DNA of 64,000 nucleotides from Tateyamaria omphalii (GCF_019802125.1 NZ_JAHVHT010000001.1:1732380-1796379), one strand, 5' to 3'; shown: positions 54,959 to 63,784, numbered from the stretch's first letter. The notes: a model not told the origin generated them from the letters alone. Made by a program: numbers and translations.

Positions 54959-55120
54959 ATGGCCGCAGAAACCAAGACCGAGAAGCAAATCGCAGCAGTA
55001 CGGGAGCTACGTTGTTTGCGCAGCATAGCGCCAGAAGAGCAACGGGCCAAACAGGTCGGGCACCCTGTAGGCTGGCAGGACTTTGAAAGAACCTACGGAT
55101 ATGAGCAGGCAAATTTCTGA
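54959..55120 (+). CDS. Possible 53-aa protein
   Basis: An ATG-to-TGA frame of 54 codons with protein-like composition (MAAETKTEKQIAAVRELRCL ... GWQDFERTYGYEQANF), helical and charged. There is no good ribosome-binding site. It could be a small real gene or the surviving end of a lost one. No homologue is recalled. Confidence 0.35.
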   Translation: MAAETKTEKQIAAVRELRCLRSIAPEEQRAKQVGHPVGWQDFERTYGYEQANF

Positions 55121-55189
55121 CGACCAACAGAATTGCTTCCCGCTGCATGCCTTAGATGGTGGTGTCAAGTAAGGAACAGAATCCGCTTT

Positions 55190-56143
55190 TCACCTAAAGA
55201 AGCTGGCAATATGCCCGCCATTCGTTGCTAAGGTTTCTTTGGCTTTCGCCGCTGCCGAATTTGACAACATCTCCAACGTCGCTTGGCTTGCATCGTCTAA
55301 GCGCACGGCCGTCTTCAAATCGACATCTAGTCTTTGATAGTTTCGTCCAAGCGACGCAGCGACTGCCAAGCTTGGTTTTAGCGACTGCATCTGCATTAGC
55401 CTGTCAATCAAAGATAGTCTTCCAAGCCATTGAAAGCTACGTGGGTTCGTCATCTGTGAGGTCATACTTGTCGGTGTAACTCGCCCTGTACCGAGTGACA
55501 GAATCTTTAGGCTTTCTTCAGTTCGAGAGAACTTCTTGGTGCCAACTTGATATGCTTCTAGGTCTGGATTGTTGCTGACGAGACCTCCATCCAAGAACAT
55601 CTCCCGACCGATTGGGTGTGCTGGCAAAAAGAACGGTGCGGCCGAACTCGCAAGCGCCGCATCGACTAAGGTCGCGTCGTGGCATTCCTGCCCATTTACA
55701 TCTCCCACGTTACCAAAATATGCAACTTGATTGGTCGAACCGCTTACTGAAATGAGCAGGATCCGCTTGTCCAATTTGCTGAGGTTCGTTTGTCTCTCAT
55801 TGCCCAACACTTCTTCGACAACAGATCGCAAACCAACAGAGTCGTGCTTTGAACCCCGAACCCCAAAGGGATTTAGTCGTCTTGGGTGGCCGAATATCTT
55901 GTCAGCCTGTTTAAAGAAGATTTCATTTAACTCGTTTGCACTCCTACCGACAGCCAGTCCTAGCGCGAGGATGGCCCCAATCGACGTTCCGCAAAACATA
56001 TCAAAAGCTTGGGATGCGTCGGTTTTAAGTTTCCGATCAAGCACCGCCAGAAGTTTGATAGACACAATACCTCTGACGCCTCCACCACTGAGGCTCAAGC
56101 ATCTCAGATTTTGATGCGGATTCAGATGACTGAAGTCAGACAT
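55190..56143 (-). CDS. Patatin-like phospholipase (CapV-like)
   Basis: A 317-aa protein with every patatin element: the oxyanion-hole motif SGGGVRGI (about residues 19-26), the nucleophile elbow GTSIG with Ser54, and the catalytic Asp185 in FLDGGLVSNNP. It lacks a signal peptide, so it would attack the cell's own membrane from inside, as CapV effectors of CBASS do. No cyclic-nucleotide synthase is nearby, so the trigger here must differ. The ATG overlaps the preceding gene by 8 bp. It is the last gene of the minus-strand operon. Confidence 0.88.
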   Translation of the reverse strand: MSDFSHLNPHQNLRCLSLSGGGVRGIVSIKLLAVLDRKLKTDASQAFDMFCGTSIGAILALGLAVGRSANELNEIFFKQADKIFGHPRRLNPFGVRGSKHDSVGLRSVVEEVLGNERQTNLSKLDKRILLISVSGSTNQVAYFGNVGDVNGQECHDATLVDAALASSAAPFFLPAHPIGREMFLDGGLVSNNPDLEAYQVGTKKFSRTEESLKILSLGTGRVTPTSMTSQMTNPRSFQWLGRLSLIDRLMQMQSLKPSLAVAASLGRNYQRLDVDLKTAVRLDDASQATLEMLSNSAAAKAKETLATNGGHIASFFR

Positions 56144-56594
56144 CTTTTAGCAGATGTCCCGCAACGCTAATCCTTTTCGCAAACAACTCGGCAAAGTCTA
56201 CGTCTTCTTGATCCCAACACTGGTAAAAATATGCGTTTTGAATAGCGCATGCGATCGCGAACAACTCAAGATCATCCGCCTCATTTTCTTGTGCAATCTC
56301 GCTATATAGGTTCATCGAGATATGGGCGAAGGGGATCACAATCGTCGGGCTCAATTTGCTGTCGACGAAAGCGTTGAACTTTAATGATGGACTGAGTCCC
56401 TTCTTTTTCAGGTGACCTGGAAAATGAGAGCTTGCTCGAGTCAATGATGCTTGTGTCACTAGAATGCCCCCATTGGCTAGACTTTCGTCAAACCAATGGG
56501 TGAGCGTGCCTTCTTCTGCAGTCGATAAATTTAGGATGCTCCTCCAAGACAGAAGCAGTAACCTAGCTTGCGTCTTCTTGCTCAATGTCATCAT
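56136..56594 (-). CDS. Uncharacterised protein between the HTH regulator and patatin
   Basis: A protein of about 152 aa (MMTLSKKTQARLLLLSWRSI...). No domain is recognised. It is mostly helical, ending EDVDFAELFAKRISVAGHLLKDV. The start is uncertain: ATG at 56594 overlaps the HTH gene by 32 bp, and a TTG at 56585 (TTGAGCAAG) is an alternative. Overlaps on both sides show that it belongs to the operon. It may link sensing to the phospholipase. Confidence 0.6.
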   Translation of the reverse strand: MMTLSKKTQARLLLLSWRSILNLSTAEEGTLTHWFDESLANGGILVTQASLTRASSHFPGHLKKKGLSPSLKFNAFVDSKLSPTIVIPFAHISMNLYSEIAQENEADDLELFAIACAIQNAYFYQCWDQEDVDFAELFAKRISVAGHLLKDV

Positions 56595-56922
56595 TCTCCG
56601 CAGCGGCGCCTTGGAAAGCTTCTGGTGACGCTTCTTGTGCTTCAAGGTATTTCAGCTGCAGATCTAGGAAAAAGCGTGGATTCACGCCTAGCGCGCGCCC
56701 CAACTCTCTCGACAGAGCAACGTCAATTGCCTTTGTCCCTTTGATAAGTCGGTTGAGCTTAGTTTTTTCGATCCCATACTTGTCACTGAACTCGAGCTGA
56801 GTAAGCCCAGACGGCTCTATAAACCTGCGCCAAACGATTTGGCCTGGGTGTATAGGGGCGATCCGGCGCGCCTCATAGGTCGTGGTGGTGGGTTCAACTG
56901 CGTTGTTAGCATTAGTGCTCAT
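56563..56922 (-). CDS. HigA-type XRE-family antitoxin/regulator
   Basis: A 119-aa protein. Residues about 17-85 match HigA antidotes: APIHPGQIVWRRFIEPSGLTQLEFSDKYGIEKTKLNRLIKGTKAIDVALSRELGRALGVNPRFFLDLQLKY (helix-turn-helix plus the typical tail). The C-terminus is acidic. The ATG at 56922 overlaps the upstream gene by 11 bp. It is the natural candidate to bind the 26-bp palindrome at 57292-57317 and thereby control both divergent operons. Confidence 0.88.
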   Translation of the reverse strand: MSTNANNAVEPTTTTYEARRIAPIHPGQIVWRRFIEPSGLTQLEFSDKYGIEKTKLNRLIKGTKAIDVALSRELGRALGVNPRFFLDLQLKYLEAQEASPEAFQGAAAENDDIEQEDAS

Positions 56923-57253
56923 TTTCTGTCCCTTTCTCGTCGCCTGATCCAAATGAAATATCTAGATCGATGATGCCGTCCTTGGACCAATTGAATGAAA
57001 TCGAGTAAGCTTGGGTTCCGTCTGAAGAGGCGCCAGAAATCACAAATTTTCTAGTTCCATCAGTGTCCTCGCTCAAAATCCGCTTCTTGAAAGTAGAACT
57101 CAAGTCACTCTCAAGCCGCGACACTTCGATAAGGCGGAGGTCGATGAAGCATTCCTCAAGGATGTCCTCCGGAGTGTGTTTGACCAATCCATCCCACCTG
57201 CCTTCGAAGAGCTCTTTGGCCATGGCGGAAGCGAATGTGATGGTGCGATTCAT
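56912..57253 (-). CDS. HigB-like toxin candidate
   Basis: A 113-aa protein placed where a HigB toxin would be, directly before and overlapping a HigA-type gene. MNRTITFASAMAKELFEGRW and the C-terminal YSISFNWSKDGIIDLDIS are only loosely like HigB (start, and the Y-S-I...W strand). The middle matches poorly and the basic residues of the RNase site are not obvious. It may therefore be an unrelated small protein. Confidence 0.5.
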   Translation of the reverse strand: MNRTITFASAMAKELFEGRWDGLVKHTPEDILEECFIDLRLIEVSRLESDLSSTFKKRILSEDTDGTRKFVISGASSDGTQAYSISFNWSKDGIIDLDISFGSGDEKGTENEH

Positions 57254-57291
57254 GTGCTGCCTTTGTTAAGGTGAGTCGCTATATAGCCTAG

Positions 57292-57317
57292 AATTGCCGA
57301 TTGCGCAATCGGCAATT
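57292..57317. promoter_or_regulatory. 26-bp perfect palindrome in the divergent promoter
   Basis: The half-site AATTGCCGATTGC is followed immediately by its exact reverse complement. The whole intergenic region between the two divergent starts is only 71 bp (57254-57324) and also contains TATATAG at about 57280, a possible -10 box. It is the likely operator for the HigA-type regulator, controlling both operons. Confidence 0.85.
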
Positions 57318-57324
57318 GTGAGGT

Positions 57325-58362
57325 ATGTACGTGTCATCTTTCTGTCTTACACAGGGAAGGGGAGGGAATTTGGTAGATGCACTTGACTACATCAGCGAAG
57401 AAGAATTCGACCTCCCCAGCGAGTATGTCGACGAGAAAGTTGCACTCATCACCACGCGGGACCTATCCATAGACGATCGGGTCAAGCTAGGTCAGTCGGT
57501 CTATCAATACATGACAGCATGGCGGAGCTCAGACGGCCTTCCAAGGTTGCTACAGCTCACATCGATTGCTGTCGCAGTTGACAACAGCAAGGCGTCCGAA
57601 GCGATCAACGAAGCCATACAACTTGTGATCCCAATCTTGCGAGATAACGATCCCGAGCTCATCGAATGTGCCGAAAACATTTTGTCGATATCGTCCGCCT
57701 ATTTTCGAACGATTAAGTTCAAGGCCGAATACTCCGACTTTCGTGACCTCTTTGAAGCAGAGGTCATATCGGATCCTGTCCTTCTAGCTCAAGTAGCGTG
57801 CGTTCTGCTCGATCCAGAAAAGCGAGCAGGAAGCAGCATCACACTAAAGCAGGTGACCGACATCGCGTTCGCATCGACAGCTAACAGCATGACAGACGAA
57901 AAACAGCTCTATGCATTCTCAACCGAGCTGATCGCTGGCCTTCCCTTGAAGTACTGGGCAAGTGCCCTTCCCGATCTTAAACTGTCTTCAGACGAAAGTC
58001 GTGAATGTACCGCTTGCAGGTTTGTCCGATACATTTTCGCGCATGCAAGACCACTGCTTCTATTGTTGAACCTACGTGACAATGAGTGGCTTGTTCGAGC
58101 AACAGAGCTTCATCCCGACCTTAGCCTTTCCCCTGAAGAACTTGAGGACCACCTCAAAGAGATCGGGGAAGAGATGGTCTCGATTCCGCACCTACAAAGC
58201 GATCTCGTTGGGGAGGAGTTTTTCGATCGTATTGCCAACGCAAGGCAAACGTCCCTCGCCTTCATTGAAAAGTTTCGAAACAACGTTGTTCCCATATTTC
58301 CCGGAGTTTCTGTTGAAAAAATTGTGCGAGACAACGACGACGAAGGGGGGGATCAGTCATGA
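57325..58362 (+). CDS. Uncharacterised protein, first gene of PIN/HAD operon
   Basis: A 345-aa protein, almost wholly helical, without signal peptide or membrane helix. No family is recognised. Features are two acidic stretches near the N-terminus (DALDYISEEEFDLPSEYVDEKV) and the C-terminus (IVRDNDDEGGDQS). The listed ATG lies 8 bases after the palindrome. An in-frame TTG at 57370 preceded by GGAGGG (57361-57366) is an alternative start. Its stop overlaps the next ATG (ATGA). Confidence 0.7.
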   Translation: MYVSSFCLTQGRGGNLVDALDYISEEEFDLPSEYVDEKVALITTRDLSIDDRVKLGQSVYQYMTAWRSSDGLPRLLQLTSIAVAVDNSKASEAINEAIQLVIPILRDNDPELIECAENILSISSAYFRTIKFKAEYSDFRDLFEAEVISDPVLLAQVACVLLDPEKRAGSSITLKQVTDIAFASTANSMTDEKQLYAFSTELIAGLPLKYWASALPDLKLSSDESRECTACRFVRYIFAHARPLLLLLNLRDNEWLVRATELHPDLSLSPEELEDHLKEIGEEMVSIPHLQSDLVGEEFFDRIANARQTSLAFIEKFRNNVVPIFPGVSVEKIVRDNDDEGGDQS

Positions 58363-60695
58363 AGGCAAGAACCTTTACTCGCTCTCTTCGTGATTTTGCC
58401 GCCTTAATTCTGGATCTCCGCGAATCCGGCCAACACAGAAGTGACGCGACCCATCCAAACGGTACGGTATTTGCATTGGACGCGAACGTCATATGGTTTT
58501 TATTTGATACCTCCGGTCGAGAAAATGACCATGTCTCTGGATACGCCGCGAGACATTTAGGTATTGAACAGGTCGCAAGTCTGGTTCGTGGCTCAATCCA
58601 GTTGGATACAGGCTTCGAGAAAAGATATTCGATCGCAGACAGCCACTTGTATGAAGCTCGTTCGGCGTTCATCTCGTCAATGAGTCTGGACTACGACCGT
58701 ATGCGGAGAGACCTAGACGCAGCATTTTCTCGTGTAATCAAAAAGAGTGACTTATCACCACGCCTTAGTAAGGAGCAGCTAGAGCGGGTGGTAAGAGTAC
58801 TGCAAGACGAGTTTCAAGATAGTTTTGACCTCTTGCTAGATATTCGTCGTCAAGGGCCTCGACAAAGACTTGACTTTGAGAAGAGACTTAAGTCTCTAAG
58901 AAATAATGACAAGGCGAAGGTACCCTTGGGCCTTACAGAGACGCTAGAAAAGATTTCTCTGATTTTGTCCGAAGGCGATGAAAGATCAGGTTTCTCGATT
59001 GCACAGGATTTGCGGGCGTTGAGAGATGTCGCTTTGCAAAATGCTGGGCGTAATTCTCAAAATGTTGTCCTGCTGACCCTGGACCAAAAGTTAATTAACG
59101 TCGTCAGATTGATGCGATATCTGGAAGAGCCATGGTCTCAGTATATCCATGTTGAGAATTTCCAGACGTATTGGATGTGGAATGCCGGTCCTACTTTAGG
59201 CTTGGACAAGCATCATTCGCAGCTTTTCGAGGACTTAATCTTCGATTTTCGATCGAAGGGTGAGATGCTACTTGCATCAAGTCGTATGAATACCCAACCC
59301 GAGTTTTGGTTGTTCAATAAGTCTATACTATCAAAGGTCCTCGCATCCGAAGGACAGAATCGAGACTCTGAGCGCATGGATCGTCACAAGTCCTTTCTCG
59401 AGAGGTTGAAGTCATTGCTAGAGAGTGCTGGGGAATTCTCAAAGCCTAAAGATGGATTGAGTGACCTCGTCTCCTCAGCACTTGACGACTTCTTTAAGGA
59501 GTTTAGGCGACTTATTCCCAGCGTTAATCTCGCTTCCGCGCAGGTCGATGACCTGCACAACGAACTGTTCAAAGGTCTTATGGAGGCTGGATATAAGAAG
59601 CAAGACTTTATCGAGAGGTTGGAGAATGACATCGAGAGCCATGCCGAGCGTTCATTTGCAATCCTGAGTGCATCTTCGATTTTAGCTCCAAAAACAGTTA
59701 GAGCACTCAACACCTTCATGGAGAGTAGGCATCCCAATTTGGGAACCCGCCGTTTTACTCATAGGCTTCCCTTACCCATCCAAATAGGTGGAGCCGAGAT
59801 GGCCGAGGTCCACGGATTGGTGAATGAAACGACCAAATCTGTAAAAATGCGTTATGATCGGCTGTTGAATATGCAGACCTGGAAGGGGTCCCTCGCCGAT
59901 CTTACCATCGCTTATCTCTACGCAAGCTGTGGTATTGCGGCGGACGCGGAAGCCATATGTCGAGCTGTAATTGGACGCCGAGAGCGTATCAAAAGGTATG
60001 ACGATTTCTATTTTGAAGCATCTCTCCTACTCGCTTCAATTCTCAGAATTCATCGAACATCGTTCTCTAAGCTTGACGAGTCGTTAAGTATACTGGAGGG
60101 CCTTCACCAAAAGGAATGGGAATTACCTACAACCTCTGCACCAGTACTACGCATCGAGTCCGAGCGTCTGGCCGCTGAAGTGAATCGGTTTTTGGTTGCA
60201 GAGTCTTTTGCAACAAGAACACTGTTCGTTGACCAGGAGCTAGGCACTGGAAGATGCCTGGTTTTGCAGAAGCAGCTTCTGGACCATCGCGCAGATGTGC
60301 TCAATCGCTTCGGGATCGATGACTACTTGAAGGTTAAGTTAATTGCCAACGTACAAGTCAATCTAATGCTTTTGGTTGAATTTGTGCTTACCGATCCCAT
60401 GGAACAACCGTGCAACCCAGACGAAAATTACGTTGCCGTGCTTAGAGCGGTTTTGGAAGAAAGAGTGCTACAGGAGGATCTCAGGCTGTCCTTCTTTGAA
60501 GAAATTGTTAGTATTTTTTCTGTTCTCAGACATTCCAACCGGCTGGAACTTGATATTGGCGATGAGATGGAGTTAAGTGCACGCCTTTCGAGCCGGCTGG
60601 GTTGGGTTTCTCAACGTAGGGAGCGACTAAATAATTTCGAGTTTGCAGTTTGCGACTACGTAAGAGCGGAGATTAAGAGACTTGGTTTCAACTAG
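58359..60695 (+). CDS. PIN-domain-like protein with helical repeats
   Basis: A 778-aa protein. Near the N-terminus TVFALDANVIWFLFD (Asp41) matches the first strand of PIN-type nucleases, and NVVLLTLDQKLINVVR (Asp242) matches the strand carrying a later catalytic acidic residue. Between them lies a long helical insertion. The remaining 500 residues are helical and TPR-like (for example GIAADAEAICRAVIGRR). PIN domains cleave RNA in toxins and several defence systems. The assignment rests on two motifs only and needs a structural check. It overlaps both neighbours. Confidence 0.65.
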   Translation: MKARTFTRSLRDFAALILDLRESGQHRSDATHPNGTVFALDANVIWFLFDTSGRENDHVSGYAARHLGIEQVASLVRGSIQLDTGFEKRYSIADSHLYEARSAFISSMSLDYDRMRRDLDAAFSRVIKKSDLSPRLSKEQLERVVRVLQDEFQDSFDLLLDIRRQGPRQRLDFEKRLKSLRNNDKAKVPLGLTETLEKISLILSEGDERSGFSIAQDLRALRDVALQNAGRNSQNVVLLTLDQKLINVVRLMRYLEEPWSQYIHVENFQTYWMWNAGPTLGLDKHHSQLFEDLIFDFRSKGEMLLASSRMNTQPEFWLFNKSILSKVLASEGQNRDSERMDRHKSFLERLKSLLESAGEFSKPKDGLSDLVSSALDDFFKEFRRLIPSVNLASAQVDDLHNELFKGLMEAGYKKQDFIERLENDIESHAERSFAILSASSILAPKTVRALNTFMESRHPNLGTRRFTHRLPLPIQIGGAEMAEVHGLVNETTKSVKMRYDRLLNMQTWKGSLADLTIAYLYASCGIAADAEAICRAVIGRRERIKRYDDFYFEASLLLASILRIHRTSFSKLDESLSILEGLHQKEWELPTTSAPVLRIESERLAAEVNRFLVAESFATRTLFVDQELGTGRCLVLQKQLLDHRADVLNRFGIDDYLKVKLIANVQVNLMLLVEFVLTDPMEQPCNPDENYVAVLRAVLEERVLQEDLRLSFFEEIVSIFSVLRHSNRLELDIGDEMELSARLSSRLGWVSQRRERLNNFEFAVCDYVRAEIKRLGFN

Positions 60696-60702
60696 TGAGT
60701 TA

Positions 60703-61797
60703 ATGCTTCACCTCAGAGACTGTAGTATTTGGACAGAATGGAACAACACAGGGAGACAGCAGGATATCGTATGTCGGGATAGACAGTCCCCATTCCATAG
60801 AAAAGGTCGAAGAAACTACGCACAGGAAGTGATAAGTTGTTGGGGCGACGAACAGCTTAACTCTTTGTCTAATATTATCGTTATTGGAGACGGCGAAGGC
60901 GACGTAAGGTTTTGGAGGCATCTTGGCCTAGAGGTCGGCGCACTAAACAAGAAGATTTCAGTAAGCGGGTTATTTCTAGATCATGACGACTTGGGGCAGT
61001 CACGAAACTTCGGGGGTACTCTTGAGTTTCTGCAGTCATGGCAAGCCGTCGCTCAGCGCACTTCTGAAGTACTACATGCCAGCGAAAATGCGATCGTTCT
61101 TGTTGACGTGGATAGGACCGCAATATTTCCGAGAGGTGTCTGTGATGTTGAGTTTGCTCAGGTACGTAGAGGAGCAATCCAATGCTATTTAGATCACTTT
61201 CGGACCGTAAGGTTCACTGACAGCAACCTGAAGAAAATTGACGAAGTTGTGGTTCGCCTGACGGAGAACATGTTCTGTTATGCAGATCCACATCATACAC
61301 TTTGCCACAAAAACGAGGAAGCTATCGCGATTGGTACACTTTTAAGCGCTGTTGGGCTGATAGAAGAGAGTTGGGCGGACAAGGGGCTGGAGAATAATGA
61401 CCTGGAGTCGCTGGTTTTGTACTCACTGCGGCATCTGAAAGAGAGGATCTGGTTGCCTGGTTTGGGAGAAGAAGATCCATCCAAAATTGCACATTGGAAT
61501 GCTGATGCGCTAGAAGATCACCTGCATGGAGTTGCGCAGTCTATCAAGTTGCGCGGACCAGTTTTGACGGCTTTCTACAGACAGTGTGAAGCAGATCACA
61601 TCGAGAAGGTGTTTTCTGCAAATTCGCAACTTCTCAATAAAACACTGCTTTCGGCGATCAAGTCCGCAAAAAACGCAAAGCTTGCGTATTTGTCAGATCG
61701 CCCGACTTCGTCACTGATTATGCCTAAACCAAAGGATGGCGATAAGTTGCAATTAGAAGCTTCGAAAGTGATAAGCAGCCTGTGCGGATATACATAA
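60703..61797 (+). CDS. HAD-like hydrolase candidate, third gene of the operon
   Basis: A 364-aa protein counted from the ATG at 60703. A TTG at 60682 inside the upstream gene is the other option. Residues 132-139 read VLVDVDRTA, the D-x-D-x-T nucleophile motif of HAD phosphatases (Asp135, Asp137, Thr139). YLSDRP (Ser331) could be motif II. A preceding Rossmann-like part has IIVIGDGEGDVRFWRHLG and GLFLDHDD. A role in removing phosphates from nucleic acid ends or nucleotides would fit a nuclease partner, but this is inference. Confidence 0.6.
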   Translation: MLHLRDCSIWTEWNNTGRQQDIVCRDRQSPFHRKGRRNYAQEVISCWGDEQLNSLSNIIVIGDGEGDVRFWRHLGLEVGALNKKISVSGLFLDHDDLGQSRNFGGTLEFLQSWQAVAQRTSEVLHASENAIVLVDVDRTAIFPRGVCDVEFAQVRRGAIQCYLDHFRTVRFTDSNLKKIDEVVVRLTENMFCYADPHHTLCHKNEEAIAIGTLLSAVGLIEESWADKGLENNDLESLVLYSLRHLKERIWLPGLGEEDPSKIAHWNADALEDHLHGVAQSIKLRGPVLTAFYRQCEADHIEKVFSANSQLLNKTLLSAIKSAKNAKLAYLSDRPTSSLIMPKPKDGDKLQLEASKVISSLCGYT

Positions 61798-61998
61798 ATG
61801 TAGACATGAATGGTGGCACTAGCCCAAATGTGGCACATTAACTTCGTTCGGTTTTTGACCTTGGTTTCGAATTTCCTTCAGAATTTCGCGGACTCAATCG
61901 GTTGACTTGGTCTTCCTCCACTGAAGTGGTCCTGTGACCTGCTCTCTGTTGAATGTCTCGCGGTACTTAATCATGAGAATACACCGCCAGTGATTTTA

Positions 61999-62268
61999 GA
62001 GGGCGGGACGTCGCCTCCAAGCGGCCACATTCCGCAAACGGTTGAGAGCACTTTCGAAACGCCTTGGCATCGAACCCCGCCTAACCCGTACCGGTTGCGG
62101 CACTCCGCCGCGACGCTGCGGATCGGAGAGGGTATCGACATCCTAATGGTTCAGGCGCTCAGTGGGCATGCAAACCTTAGAACAACCGAGATCTATGTGC
62201 GGGTCTCGAACCATGCGCTTCGCCGGTCGCTGGAGCGGGTCGATGTCCTAAGCGAACTTTGGCAGTGA
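61999..62268 (+). pseudogene. Frameshifted C-terminal remnant of a tyrosine recombinase
   Basis: One frame from about 62000 encodes AATFRKRLRALSKRLGIEPR, closely like the intact recombinase at 42072 (YRKRLRTLSRSLRIEPHLT). After about 62090 the homology continues in another frame: RLRHSAATLRIGEGIDILMV, SGHANLRTTEIYVRV, including the catalytic Arg, His and Tyr positions. The N-terminal two thirds are missing. It marks the right end of the accessory island. Confidence 0.8.
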
Positions 62269-62527
62269 CGGCCCATACCTGCCGTCTACCGGGCTGTTTG
62301 CCGCCGCAGTGCAGCTTCCCCGAAGCGGACGTTGCTGATCCGCGCATCTTCTAGAGGTCTCGAGTAGCAGCTATACGGACACAGCGGGCGTCAGTGGTTT
62401 TTCAAGACAGTCGGCTTTATGCGGTCAGCGCAGTGACTGAGACCTCCCTAGGCATGAAGCAGACCACTCCCGATCCTTAACGAAGTGATGCTCGATAGGG
62501 CTCGAGTCATGGTCGCCAACACTTGAG

Positions 62528-62863
62528 CTATTCAGAGTTGATTCTCGTACAAGTTAGGCTTGAGCCGTCCCACTTTCCGTAGGAATTCGAATTGCATGCT
62601 CCGTAACTTAGGACCTGGCCAATAACATACCTGGCACTTGTATCGTCTGGATGAAGTACCTCCGCACATCCCAAGCCCGAACATTGGCCTTCCTTTGTCA
62701 CAACCGACAACATCAACTCATGGTCACATTCGTTTTTGTAACTGATATAAACTGCAGAAACATCGATCTGCATGAGGCAGTCGCTTCTGTCCGGCTCTTC
62801 GGCCATAGCGTATGAGCCGAAAGCAATAAATAGCGCGGCGATACAACCAAGGAGTTTGCACAT
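62528..62863 (-). CDS. Small exported Cys-rich protein
   Basis: A protein of about 111 aa with a signal peptide (MCKLLGCIAALFIAFGSYAMA). The mature part has seven cysteines (DCLMQI, NECDHE, GQCSGLGCAEV, GACNSN, LTCTRI), suggesting disulfides in the periplasm or outside the cell. Family unknown. It is an orphan gene among remnants, with low GC. A start 15 bases upstream is possible. No gene is seen between the recombinase remnant and this stop. Confidence 0.6.
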   Translation of the reverse strand: MCKLLGCIAALFIAFGSYAMAEEPDRSDCLMQIDVSAVYISYKNECDHELMLSVVTKEGQCSGLGCAEVLHPDDTSARYVIGQVLSYGACNSNSYGKWDGSSLTCTRINSE

Positions 62864-63223
62864 GTGTATTCCCACCATTTATGTCCCGTTTTCTATTCAA
62901 GAGCTTAGTGAGGGCTGATAATCTTGGCAAGATGACGCAATTGCCACTTAAGAAGCCAGCGTCACACAAGATGGGTGGTTGCGACCACCCTTTCGGTGCT
63001 TTTGGTCAGTGTCATCAACGGGTCCCCGTCACTGTGGCCGTAGGATAGGTCCGTCCGGGGAAAGGGGAACCGTGCTCAAACCCCGATTTGTGCAACAGTG
63101 CCGTTGATCACGCCGCGGTGCGGCCCGGCGAAGAAGCCATTCGCTGCAGCCTCACTTTTGGTGACTTGGAATAATTTACGTTGAGAGAAACTCCAATGAA
63201 CCCATAGTCCCCTATTCAAGCGA
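62864..63223. other. Intergenic region with one hairpin
   Basis: No supported gene. The hairpin GGGTGGT-TGCG-ACCACCC lies at about 62973-62990 and is followed by TTT on the plus strand. It is a weak terminator candidate. Confidence 0.45.
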
Positions 63224-63784
63224 TCAGTTAGAAACTCTAAACTTAGTTGTAAACGCTCTGCCATACCCATTTTCATTTGTGAAAGTTATGTTGCAGGTGA
63301 TACTATCAGCGGATTTAAAGCTTTCCGGAATTTCTTCTCTGGCTTGCATGAACCGGGAAACAATTTCAGTTTGCAAGGGGAGAAATACCGAGTGTTTTTC
63401 AACTGGCGCGAATTTATGTGTTGCATCGGGAACCTGCGGTAGATAGCAGCTCGCGTCGTCTAGCAGCGCCAATACACTTCTACCGTGAACAAATATTCTG
63501 AAGTTTAAGTTGCGTGAATTTACCTGAAGGGATTGTCCTACTACATAGGCTGAAACACTTCGCTCATCCCGATATGAATTTACTGCCGCGCTTATAGCTA
63601 ACCCTGTACCCACGACTGCAGCGACGATTGCAAGAGCAGCGTTAGACAAGTTCAGATGCCGCCATGGCCATGTTTGCCACCGATGACAGTTTTGGCATAC
63701 CTTTTGCCCTGCCTCGTTGAGCTTAGTTCTGCATGCCCAACAGTGCTCTGTTTGGCCATGAGATGATTTCTCCGAGATCTGCAT
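63224..63784 (-). CDS. Zinc-ribbon membrane protein of unknown function
   Basis: A 186-aa protein. The N-terminal zinc ribbon CWACRTKLNEAGQKVCQNC has two CxxC pairs (about residues 15-33). One membrane helix follows (about 48-68, NAALAIVAAVVGTGLAISAAV) and then a C-terminal domain of beta strands with two cysteines. Zinc-ribbon plus single-helix proteins are frequent near mobile elements. No function can be assigned. Confidence 0.65.
   Translation of the reverse strand: MQISEKSSHGQTEHCWACRTKLNEAGQKVCQNCHRWQTWPWRHLNLSNAALAIVAAVVGTGLAISAAVNSYRDERSVSAYVVGQSLQVNSRNLNFRIFVHGRSVLALLDDASCYLPQVPDATHKFAPVEKHSVFLPLQTEIVSRFMQAREEIPESFKSADSITCNITFTNENGYGRAFTTKFRVSN

Noticed and set aside
54843..55148. 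101-codon minus-strand frame
   Set aside because: Composition is unlike a protein gene (Arg/Cys/Trp-rich, no ribosome-binding site). A more protein-like 53-codon frame lies on the plus strand here.
55190..61797. CBASS system around the patatin effector
   Set aside because: No cyclic-nucleotide synthase, Cap2/Cap3 or HORMA/TRIP13-like gene is visible among the neighbours.
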